Below, one piece after another: positions 15,969 through 21,062 of a stretch of 21,062 nucleotides of DNA; position 1 is the first letter of the stretch; each line of letters begins with the position of its first letter. The translations under genes and the position numbers were made by a program. The stretch comes from a virus. The notes beneath the pieces are model-generated. The model saw only the letters and a list, made by a program, of their open reading frames with translations, had not been told where the DNA came from and did not search any database. Location: IMG/VR virus record IMGVR_UViG_3300044641_008079, positions 1 through 21,062 of that record; one strand, written 5' to 3'.

Positions 15969-16591
15969 GCCCACACCTCAGGTTGAGGCCGGCTGTAGTC
16001 AAAACGCCACCACCTTGCTCCGGAAACAGTCGAGTGCCTATCGAACAGATTCTCCCGGCAGGCGATGGGCCAGCCGTTGCTGGCGAAGAACACCACCGCC
16101 GTCTCGACATTGCCATAGTGCGTGTAGATGTGCTGCTTTTTGCACCAGCCGCTGCAGGGCACCGTGGGGACCTCCACAGGGGTCGGGAGAGTGGTGAACT
16201 GATCGATCACCTGCCGTTCGTCTTGGTCGACGATGATCTGCAGAGACCCGGGCGGGAAGTGGCGGCCTTCGGGAGGGATGTGGATCCCTGGGAATGGCGC
16301 CTCGAGGATGAAATCGCCGTCGTTGACGGCCAGCCTGATCAGGGTTTCGGCCTCTACGGGAAAGCGGCGGGGGCGCATCACGGTTAGAGGCCTGGCGTTA
16401 TGGATCAGCCGCTGCTGAGCCTCCCCGTTGCCGGAGAAGGTCGAGCGACTTACGGAGATCCACTCGATCCCGTCGTGTCTGCGGCCGGCTGCCGCGTCGC
16501 CGACGCTGTTGCGACTCTCCGGTGCATGGATCAGCCAGGGCCGCAGGGAGTGATGGGCGCGGCCCAGGGCCACCCCGGAGAGCTGAACCAC
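15965..16591 (-). CDS. Hypothetical protein downstream of nuclease, start uncertain
   Basis: The frame codes a convincing protein ending WWRFDYSRPQPEVWA, with a Cys/His/Trp-containing block (PCSGWCKKQHIYTHYGNVE) and a strand-rich middle (DFILEAPFPGIHIPPEGRHF). I place the start at GTG 16591, preceded by a GGCGGAG about 9-10 nt away, because codon third positions in this frame are strongly G/C-rich back to about 16620. An ATG at 16378, 20 nt after the nuclease frame ends, would give a shorter 137-aa version. Between 16378 and 16620 this frame overlaps the nuclease frame and looks the more coding of the two, so a frameshift joining or separating the genes is possible. Its stop overlaps the next gene by ATGA. 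No family was recognised. Confidence 0.55.
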   Translation of the reverse strand: MVQLSGVALGRAHHSLRPWLIHAPESRNSVGDAAAGRRHDGIEWISVSRSTFSGNGEAQQRLIHNARPLTVMRPRRFPVEAETLIRLAVNDGDFILEAPFPGIHIPPEGRHFPPGSLQIIVDQDERQVIDQFTTLPTPVEVPTVPCSGWCKKQHIYTHYGNVETAVVFFASNGWPIACRENLFDRHSTVSGARWWRFDYSRPQPEVWA

Positions 16592-16997
16592 GGGCGGGGT
16601 CTCCGCCGAGTAGCTGATCTCGTCGGTGTGTGATGAGGTCCGCAATGAGCTGGAGCCAGTAGGGGGTGCCATCGAAGATGTGAGCATCGGAAAGAGGGAT
16701 GAGGACCCATCCGGAGAGCTGGGCAAGGGTGGTTTTGGTGATGTCTCGGGTGATCCCGGCGCCCGTGGAGTGACCGCCGGGCCTCCAGATGCCGCCATTG
16801 ATCTCGACCGCGACCTGGGCAGCGGGCCAGGCGAAGTCGGCGCGGAAGGCGGGGGGCTTACGCGACCGCAAACCCTCCTGTTTCTGGAACACCACCCAGT
16901 CGTGCCACACCGGCAGCGTGTGCTCTCGGACGAAGGGAAGGTTTGGGAAGGAGACGAGCCACTGGTTGGCAAAGGCCTCTTCCAGATGGCTGGGCAT
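16398..16997 (-). CDS. PD-(D/E)XK-like (VSR/DUF559-type) endonuclease, C-terminus frame-suspect
   Basis: Residues 1-124 look like a small single-domain nuclease of the restriction-fold group. MPSHLEEAFANQW is the start helix, FRADFAWP places Asp54, VAVEINGG places Glu65 in the conserved strand, and GGHSTGAGITRDITKT supplies His76 and Lys88 of the metal/phosphate site. It would cut DNA and, next to ERF, could serve recombination or junction processing. From about residue 125 (near 16625) the reading frame turns Arg/Gly/Pro rich with low third-position G/C, typical of an out-of-frame shadow, while the neighbouring frame becomes coding-like. The annotated end at 16398 is therefore formal; the functional protein is probably shorter or shifted. 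The start at 16997 lies inside the open tail of the preceding gene. Confidence 0.65.
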   Translation of the reverse strand: MPSHLEEAFANQWLVSFPNLPFVREHTLPVWHDWVVFQKQEGLRSRKPPAFRADFAWPAAQVAVEINGGIWRPGGHSTGAGITRDITKTTLAQLSGWVLIPLSDAHIFDGTPYWLQLIADLITHRRDQLLGGDPARGSALRGGPGPRPSLPAALADPCTGESQQRRRRGSRPQTRRDRVDLRKSLDLLRQRGGSAAADP

Positions 16998-17328
16998 CGT
17001 CGTCAGAACAGGCAGCGATGGGGTAGGGACGAACCCAGGTCATGACGGCACCGGTGACGGGATCCGGGGGGCGGTTGCTGGTGCAGAGGCAGAGGGCCAT
17101 CACCCGCAGGAGGGAATTGATGGAATCCGGCTCGGTCTGCTGCAGCTCGTTGTGGCAGGCGCCGAGGGCCGCCTCGATGACCCAGAGCAGGGCCTTGAAA
17201 TCGTTGGCGGGTAGATCGTCAGGCCGGCACGGCTGAAACTGCTGCTGGCCGTAGCCACGCTGCAGGTGGAGGGCGCCATCGGCAAACAAGGCGAACCCTG
17301 TGATGGGCTGGTCGTTGGGGATGTCCAT
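16858..17328 (-). CDS. Hypothetical protein, C-terminal extension probably spurious
   Basis: Starts MDIPNDQPITGFALFADGAL. For about 105 residues it has G/C-rich third positions and a plausible sequence with a helix-rich centre (FKALLWVIEAALGACHNELQ, INSLLRVMALCLCTS) and an end near GAVMTWVRPYPIAA. Beyond about 17000 the same frame runs ~140 nt into the nuclease gene with poor coding character before stopping at 16858. The natural end is likely near 17000; a TGA lies 11 nt upstream of the nuclease ATG in another frame, so one indel would restore a tidy gene. Function unknown; it may work with the nuclease it precedes. Confidence 0.5.
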   Translation of the reverse strand: MDIPNDQPITGFALFADGALHLQRGYGQQQFQPCRPDDLPANDFKALLWVIEAALGACHNELQQTEPDSINSLLRVMALCLCTSNRPPDPVTGAVMTWVRPYPIAACSDDDAQPSGRGLCQPVARLLPKPSLRPRAHAAGVARLGGVPETGGFAVA

Positions 17329-17361
17329 GGCTGCAATGCAGTGGGGATGGGTTGATGCAGA

Positions 17362-17625
17362 TCAAGCGGTGGTCTTGCCGGTGCGATCGGTCGCGATGGC
17401 GGTGCCGACCCGTGGGCGCATGGGGATGACAGCCAGGTTTAGCTCGCCCTGATCCTTATCCCTCGACGGGGCCCATTGCGTGGGAGAGGCCGGGAAACCT
17501 CCACCGAGTCGTCCGCTCAGTGGCCGGCATCACCTGGGAGGCCATCAACACGACGTCTCCGCGTGTGCAGCACCAGCAGAGGTGGATCAAGGGCCACGTA
17601 CTGGATGACGGGCTATCCTGCTCAT
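17362..17625 (-). pseudogene. Frame-broken small gene between zinc protein and 17328 gene
   Basis: An ATG at 17625 overlaps the zinc-protein stop as ATGA, so a coupled gene is expected here, but that frame ends after 12 codons. Coding-like segments continue in succession in the other frames: PVIQYVALDPPLLVLHTR, then GDVVLMASQVMPATERTTRW, then TQWAPSRDKDQGELNLAVIP and RVGTAIATDRTGKTTA up to the stop at 17362. Joined, they would give a sensible ~80-90 aa protein. I infer an original gene disrupted by about two or more single-base indels, which are either real mutations or sequence errors. The gene identity is unknown. If instead none of the pieces is real, the 285 bases contain no gene. Confidence 0.4.
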
Positions 17626-17999
17626 GGCTGGTCTTTGCGCAGATGCGCAGCAAGCCCGCAGCCGTTACAAGTAAGGCAACTGCGGTAAGATGTGCCGTTG
17701 ATGCCTGCGGATTTGATGGTTTGCCCAGAGCCGCCGCAGTGGTGACATTTGCCGGTTTCCTTCTCATAGATGCTTTTGGCAGCATCCACGTCTAGGCGGG
17801 TCACAATCACGCGCAGTAAGTCACGCTTTGGCGGCCATTTAGGCGTGCCTTTGCGAGGGCCACGAGAATAAATACCGGTTGGGACGGAGCCATGCAGCAG
17901 GATTCCACCAGCGATGGCTTCGTAACTGCATGGTTTCCACTCGTCGGGCAGATCGTGGACTTGACGTGCAGCCAAGGCGAAAAAATCGATACTGGTCAT
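17622..17999 (-). CDS. Small protein with DnaJ-like four-cysteine zinc motif
   Basis: The 125-residue protein is coupled to the ERF gene by ATGA (17996-17999). The N-terminal ~60 residues are a globular region with SIDFFALAARQVHDLPDEW. After a basic linker, CHHCGGSG (Cys85, Cys88) and CLTCNGCG (Cys108, Cys111, with Cys114) form one CxxCxGxG-type zinc knuckle pair, like half of a DnaJ cysteine-rich domain. Such knuckles bind zinc and often nucleic acid or protein. Placement directly after a single-strand annealing protein suggests a recombination or replication accessory. I know no named family member, so the function is inferred from motif and context. Confidence 0.7.
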   Translation of the reverse strand: MTSIDFFALAARQVHDLPDEWKPCSYEAIAGGILLHGSVPTGIYSRGPRKGTPKWPPKRDLLRVIVTRLDVDAAKSIYEKETGKCHHCGGSGQTIKSAGINGTSYRSCLTCNGCGLAAHLRKDQP

Positions 18000-18961
18000 G
18001 GCTGTGGCCCCGCTGGCGCCTGCCCGCCCTGGGCCCGGCTGGTCGCCAGCTGATCAGCGGCGATGAGCTTCGCTTCGATCTCCGCGAACCGCTCCGGGGT
18101 GATCGCCGGATCCATCAGTTCCTGCTCGAGCTTCCGCCGATCGTCTTTGCTGATCCACCCGGGAGGCGGCGGGGGGATTGCCCTTCCCCCCACGGTCCTC
18201 GCCTGTTGTGCGGTGCTCTCACCCTGCCGCCGTTGTGGGGTCGCAACGGTCCGGCCTCCGGAAGGCCTGGCGGCCTGTTGCCGTGGGCTGGTCTCGCTGC
18301 TGGCGTTGAAATCGTCATCACGCTCTGCGGCCAGCCCCAGCACCATCTGCAGGGCCAGCCGCCTGGCGGTGGTGAGGGCTGCAGCGTGGGCCTGGCCGCG
18401 GCGGTCGCTCTCGCCCATGAATAGGGGCACTGGTCCGCTGGTGATCGCTCCACCACCGGAATGGACCAGATAGGCGGTGACCACCGGATCCCCGAAGTCA
18501 TCGAGCTCCTGGCGGGTGATGGCCGCCAGGCCATGGGCCGCGGCACCCTGGCCCGTGGCGATCACGCCGGCCAGGTCGGCGTAGCCGTAGGAGATGGTGC
18601 TGCCCTTCTTGGTCTGATACTCCGCCTGCCGGTTCTCCGTCAGCCTGGGTGCGGTGGTCTGCCATTCGGCGAAGGCGGCGAACAGTTGCATCTGCTGCTC
18701 GACGGTGGGCCTGTAGCCGAGGAACTCGATCAGCCGGCGTTCCTGGTCATCTCTCGGCGCGGGCTGTCCGCCCTGGTCCTGGTTCAAGCGGCTGCGCAGC
18801 TCACCAAAGGCAGCGCGCATCGCCTCGAAGCGTGAGGCGGTATCGGCCTCACCGGCGGCGACCCGATCGGCCAGCTGCAGCAGGGTCTGGGTGATGTGTT
18901 CGAGGTCGGCCTGCTCGGCGGGCCTCCCCGGCGGCCCGGAGGGTGGGGAGCTGTTTTCCAT
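17996..18961 (-). CDS. ERF-family single-strand annealing protein
   Basis: A 321-residue protein whose residues ~88-220 match the ERF superfamily (P22 Erf-type): a helix (EQQMQLFAAFAEW), KKGSTISYGYADLAGVI, HGLAAITRQEL, a strand with HSGGGAI, and the hallmark GQAHAAALTTARRLALQMVL ending in acidic ERDDDF. These proteins coat single-stranded DNA and anneal complementary strands, driving phage recombination or genome circularisation. Residues 16-60 form a coiled-coil-like N-terminus. A Gln/Arg/Pro linker with PPPPPGW (from residue ~267) leads to a C-terminal helical segment (DRRKLEQELMDPAITPERFA). It is the first gene of the leftward operon, so it is probably an early gene. The ATG at 18961 has no strong ribosome site. 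Confidence 0.85.
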   Translation of the reverse strand: MENSSPPSGPPGRPAEQADLEHITQTLLQLADRVAAGEADTASRFEAMRAAFGELRSRLNQDQGGQPAPRDDQERRLIEFLGYRPTVEQQMQLFAAFAEWQTTAPRLTENRQAEYQTKKGSTISYGYADLAGVIATGQGAAAHGLAAITRQELDDFGDPVVTAYLVHSGGGAITSGPVPLFMGESDRRGQAHAAALTTARRLALQMVLGLAAERDDDFNASSETSPRQQAARPSGGRTVATPQRRQGESTAQQARTVGGRAIPPPPPGWISKDDRRKLEQELMDPAITPERFAEIEAKLIAADQLATSRAQGGQAPAGPQP

Positions 18962-19106
18962 CGGGAGCGTTTTTGGTCAGGTTGATCACGGGACGGCTAC
19001 GCTTCGCCCGGCCCGCAAACCGAACACTAGCACCCATTGCTGACTCGTGATGTCCCCGTTCCGTGATGGCCTCAGGCCAGTCCCAGACTGCCTTCCCGTG
19101 AATTGC
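18962..19106. promoter_or_regulatory. Divergent control region between ERF operon and small plus-strand ORF
   Basis: These 145 bases separate the minus-strand ERF gene from a plus-strand ORF. They contain two CGTGATG copies 16 nt apart (19046-19052, 19062-19068), a further CGTGA at 19097, a TCACG at 18986 and an inverted pair TGGCCT-C-AGGCCA at 19067-19079. Three more TCACG copies follow just inside the next ORF (19121, 19130, 19145). This looks like a place for repressor or activator binding. I saw no convincing -35/-10 pair. Confidence 0.4.
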
Positions 19107-19322
19107 ATGGCAAGGAACGCTCACGCACTTCACGTCACAGTTCTTCACGCGGCCGCGGCCGACCTGTTCTGGCAGGTCCGTGGCCCTCTCACCGCCCTCT
19201 ACGGCTGCTCCACTCTGCGCCTCACCGTGCTGAAGCCACCCAACACCGACGACCCAGCCATCTACATTGAGTGGCACCGGCCACCGGACGCAGCGACGCC
19301 TTTCAGTCGCCCGCGGCGGTGA
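19107..19322 (+). CDS. Small 71-aa plus-strand hypothetical protein
   Basis: The ATG at 19107 (or GTG 19098) gives MARNAHALHVTVLHAAAADL and then FWQVRGPLTALYGCSTLRLT, with a strand-helix-strand character and G/C-rich third codon positions, ending at 19322. Its last 20 bases overlap the end of the convergent 304-aa gene. It sits where phages often place a small regulator transcribed away from the recombination operon, but no helix-turn-helix is obvious. The antisense alternative (19277-18849) reads as an Arg/Gly-rich shadow. Confidence 0.45.
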   Translation: MARNAHALHVTVLHAAAADLFWQVRGPLTALYGCSTLRLTVLKPPNTDDPAIYIEWHRPPDAATPFSRPRR

Positions 19323-20217
19323 TGTCCTTCACCACCACCCGCGTCTCAGCCTCCTGGCCCTTGGTGGCGTGCTGCTGGAGGTTCTGCAGCAGGACCAGGC
19401 AAGCCAGCCGCTCATCGTCCTCCTGGCCCTGGTCCCACTGACCGAGCCCTCGCATGACCTGCTGAAGCCTTTCCAGACGGGTCGGGTCGGTGGTCGGGTA
19501 CATGGCGGCAATCGCCTGCCAGTCCTCGATGATGTCCAGCCCTGCGGCGGCGGCCGCGGCCCGCAGCTGGCGTGCTGGCACGCCATCCCCTGCCTCTGAT
19601 GGGGCAGCAGTCCCGGGCCATGGTGGCGGCTGGATCCGCCCGACGGCGATGGAGAGCATCTCCTCGGGGCCCAGGGCGCCCTGCTCATCGGTGATGGCCG
19701 CGGCCTGGTTGAGCAGCTCCTGAAGGCGGCCCTCCTCCGGCGGCGGCCGTTTGCCGGCCTTCACATCGGCGACCCATTCGTTCAGCCGACCCACCTCGAG
19801 GAAGAAGGTGGAGGTGAGGGTGCGGTTCTTGCCGCGGAGGAACAGGTTCAGGCCAGAGGCATGCAGCCGACTGGTGAGTCCCACATCCCTCCAGCCGGGA
19901 TCGCCGTCCGCCGGTTCTGAGAGGGGAGAGCCAATGGCCTCCCAGGCATGGCCCTTGTGGTTCACCCAGTCCCCAGGCTGTAGGGGCATGCCGGCAGCCC
20001 AGTCAGGCACCGGGGTGTCGGAGGCGGCCAGCAGGGCCAGCTCTGCCAAGCGGGAGGTGACAGCGAGGCTCCAGTTGTTGCGGGCCAGCCATTGCTTCAG
20101 CAGGACACGGAAGCGCTCTCGGCCGATGGTTTCGGTGGTGAGCCAGTGGTCACGGCCAGCACCAGGGAGAGCGTGAGTAGCGGCCGGCGCTCGCGGCTTG
20201 CTGTGCTGCTGATCCAT
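19303..20217 (-). CDS. Hypothetical 304-aa protein, possible regulator or DNA-binding protein
   Basis: I start at ATG 20217 (MDQQHSKPRAPA...), with GGAT about 10 nt upstream; the frame remains open further upstream but is Arg-rich and unconvincing there. Residues ~35-65 form helices with Trp (FRVLLKQWLARNNWSLAVTS). Residues ~79-112 (LQPGDWVNHKGHAWEAIG through PGWRDVG) resemble a small Trp-based beta module. Residues 114-149 (LTSRLHASGLNLFLRGKNRT, then FFLEVGRLNEWV) have the look of a degenerate helix-turn-helix with a basic recognition helix. The rest is helical with an Ala-rich stretch. Lying upstream of the ERF operon and next to the control regions, it could be a regulator, but this is weak inference. 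Confidence 0.6.
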   Translation of the reverse strand: MDQQHSKPRAPAATHALPGAGRDHWLTTETIGRERFRVLLKQWLARNNWSLAVTSRLAELALLAASDTPVPDWAAGMPLQPGDWVNHKGHAWEAIGSPLSEPADGDPGWRDVGLTSRLHASGLNLFLRGKNRTLTSTFFLEVGRLNEWVADVKAGKRPPPEEGRLQELLNQAAAITDEQGALGPEEMLSIAVGRIQPPPWPGTAAPSEAGDGVPARQLRAAAAAAGLDIIEDWQAIAAMYPTTDPTRLERLQQVMRGLGQWDQGQEDDERLACLVLLQNLQQHATKGQEAETRVVVKDITAAGD

Positions 20218-20325
20218 GGCGTCATCCGTGCGTAGTGGGAGTGTCCGACCCCATCGAGAGCCGAACATAAGTCCTATCAGGTGCTCACCGGGATACATCC
20301 GGCGTGCCTGCCGTGATGACCGCAC

Positions 20326-20365
20326 ATGGCCCTGCAGCGGATCTGCAGCACCGCTGCCAGGGCAT
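20326..20365. other. Imperfect 14-bp stem-loop
   Basis: Bases 20326-20340 and 20351-20365 pair over 14 positions with one single-base bulge on each arm (G20328 and C57 of the 203xx block, i.e. 20357), closing a 10-nt loop at 20341-20350. No T-run follows on either strand, so it is not an intrinsic terminator. It could be an origin or operator structure or part of a 5' leader. The structure is seen directly; the role is inferred. Confidence 0.5.
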
Positions 20366-20473
20366 CAGATTGGAGACGCCGCTGGCTCAGTTCGTCCTGA
20401 TACGGCTATGGTCAAGCCATCTAGGCCGGTTTGCCGCCCACAACAAAGGCCCCGCCGTAACGGAGCCAATGTT

Positions 20474-20485
20474 GCCCTTTCGGGC
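20474..20485. other. Short GC hairpin
   Basis: GCCC and GGGC flank TTTC on the plus strand; on the minus strand the loop reads GAAA, a stable tetraloop class in RNA. With a four-pair stem it may be a weak structural element of a minus-strand transcript or have no role. Confidence 0.3.
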
Positions 20486-20600
20486 TGCGACCGCCGGAAA
20501 CGCTCCCCAGCAGAACCGATGGCCGCAACGTGGTCATTTTACAGCAACAGCCGGTATCTGCAGGCCGAGGGGAGTGGAAGGAACCACACAAACCCCTGAC

Positions 20601-21062
20601 ATGCCGACCAAAGACTTCAGCGGTGAACTGCACCGTCCACTGTTTGCTCAGATCCCCCTCGATCTCCTGAGTTCGTGTGCAGAACGCAAGCGCAGAAGGC
20701 TGGTGTTTGTGTATGCCTGGCTCTTTTTCTACGCGGGGCGTGCTGATAACGCTTTCCCGTCCATCCCACGGCTTGCCCTCGAAACCGGCATGAAGGAGGA
20801 CGACGTCCGGGCGGCGATTTCCACCCTTCTGGGCGAGGGCTGGATCACGCGCACCGGTTCGGGCCCAAACGGCACCAACTCTTACCGGGTGAGAATGGAA
20901 GCAACGCGCAAGCGACGGGCGCCGAAAGCCGTTGGCAGACAGCGGAAGTCAGGATCACCACCCCCCGTAAAGGGGACCCCCCGTTACGGGGGGGGGACCC
21001 CCCTTACCGGGCCCCCCGTTACAGGGGGTGGGGACCCCCCGTTACGGGGCCCCCGTAACGGG
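20601..21062 (+). CDS. Winged-helix replication-initiator-like protein, 3'-truncated by window edge
   Basis: ATG 20601 opens a frame that runs off the window after 154 codons. Residues ~8-45 (LHRPLFAQIPLDLLSS, RRRLVFVYAWLFFYAG) and 51-97 (FPSIPRLALETGMKEDDVRA, then LLGEGWITRTG and NSYRV) form a winged helix-turn-helix typical of phage replication initiators and DnaD/lambda-O-like proteins, which bind origin DNA and recruit helicase. A basic linker (ATRKRRAPKAVGRQRKSG) follows, then a Pro/Gly-rich stretch from residue 119 coded by the C-run/G-run DNA repeats. A GGAAGGA lies 18 nt before the ATG, too far to be a normal ribosome site. It is on the strand opposite to the recombination operon. A transcription-factor role is the main alternative. 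Confidence 0.65.
   Translation, partial: MPTKDFSGELHRPLFAQIPLDLLSSCAERKRRRLVFVYAWLFFYAGRADNAFPSIPRLALETGMKEDDVRAAISTLLGEGWITRTGSGPNGTNSYRVRMEATRKRRAPKAVGRQRKSGSPPPVKGTPRYGGGTPLTGPPVTGGGDPPLRGPRNG
20961..21062 (+). repeat. Iteron-like C-run/GTTAC/G-run repeats inside the initiator gene
   Basis: Six C-runs (five of six C, one of five) start at 20961, 20977, 20998, 21012, 21035 and 21050, each followed by a core (GTAAA, GTTAC, TTACC, GTTAC, GTTAC, GTAAC) and a G-run. CCCCGTTACGGGG is an inverted repeat around a single central base. Spacings of 16, 21, 14, 23 and 15 nt are not all multiples of three, and the GTTAC cores at 20983, 21018 and 21041 fall in three different codon phases, so the DNA word rather than the peptide is conserved. 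The array continues to the window edge. It is a candidate origin of replication of the lambda-ori type. Confidence 0.7.

Larger units (their letters stand above)
20218..20600. promoter_or_regulatory. 383-nt non-coding control/origin-proximal region
   Basis: The gap between the minus-strand 304-aa gene and the plus-strand initiator gene holds no convincing gene; frames that are open on each strand are Arg/Pro/Ser rich. It contains a third CGTGATG copy (20312-20318), a 14-pair imperfect stem-loop (20326-20365), a single CCGTAACGG (20455-20463) matching the core of the repeats inside the initiator gene, and a short GCCC-TTTC-GGGC hairpin (20474-20485). It presumably carries the divergent promoters for both flanking genes, though no consensus pair is clear. 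Confidence 0.45.

Noticed and set aside
18849-19277. Minus-strand frame between the 304-aa gene and ERF
   Set aside because: It would overlap the ERF start by more than 100 nt and is low in coding character; the plus-strand 71-aa ORF fits better.
20530-20560. Promoter-like TGGTCA with a TATC-containing partner before the initiator gene
   Set aside because: Only partial matches to -35/-10 consensus; too weak to call.
20216-20599. Plus-strand 127-codon frame just before the initiator gene
   Set aside because: Arg/Pro/Ser-rich with no structural pattern; it spans the stem-loop and motif region, so I read this as non-coding.
20421-20633. Minus-strand 70-codon frame overlapping the initiator start
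   Set aside because: Overlaps the well-supported initiator ATG and has unconvincing composition, though its end (WLRYGGAFVVGGKPA) is slightly gene-like.
20961-21062. CRISPR-like array at the right edge
   Set aside because: Units of 14-23 nt lie almost back to back with no unique spacers and sit inside an open gene.

Overview
The window is a GC-rich stretch of a tailed-phage (Caudoviricetes, siphovirus-type) genome or prophage. The tail protein set and the style of the 1582-residue fibre (an N-terminal 'INPYIGSDRF' segment and an 'RPFRTINRAAIE' motif, which I recall from Synechococcus cyanophage structural proteins) suggest a high-GC Synechococcus/Cyanobium-like cyanobacterial host. That host call is inference. 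No integrase, terminase, portal, capsid or tRNA gene is visible, so lytic phage versus prophage cannot be decided from this piece.

Layout. (1) 1-12636, plus strand: distal tail and adsorption genes, tightly packed and several joined by 4-nt GTGA overlaps. These are the C-terminal part of a tape-measure protein, a small tail assembly protein, an NlpC/P60-like tail peptidase, a lambda-gpJ-like tip protein, a small companion protein, a tail-tube-like protein, a 360-aa structural protein, a giant fibre and a 58-aa protein. (2) 12671-13746, plus strand: lysis genes, a small hydrophobic (holin-candidate) protein overlapping a lysozyme-fold endolysin. (3) 13747-18961, minus strand: an early/recombination operon read right to left. 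It holds an ERF single-strand annealing protein, a four-cysteine zinc protein, a frame-broken gene, two small proteins flanking a PD-(D/E)XK-like nuclease, a run of small ATGA-coupled unknowns and, last, an M15-type peptidase that ends exactly where the endolysin ends. (4) 18962-20600: a control region with a small plus-strand ORF, a minus-strand 304-aa protein, clustered CGTGA/TCACG motifs and a 14-bp imperfect stem-loop. (5) 20601-end, plus strand: a winged-helix replication-initiator-like protein, cut by the window edge.

How it works together. Structural genes build and tip the tail. The fibre carries a lower-GC distal segment that looks like an exchanged receptor-binding module. Lysis uses the endolysin and perhaps the M15 enzyme. 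ERF, the zinc protein and the nuclease form an annealing/recombination set.

The most striking signal is at the right edge. Six C-run/G-run repeats around a GTTAC/GTAAC core sit inside the initiator gene just after its DNA-binding domain. The same core is read in all three codon phases, which argues for selection on DNA, as in the lambda O gene with its internal origin iterons. A second theme is a block at about 16.6-17.6 kb where the best coding frame changes repeatedly without stop codons, implying either indels in the sequence or decaying genes.
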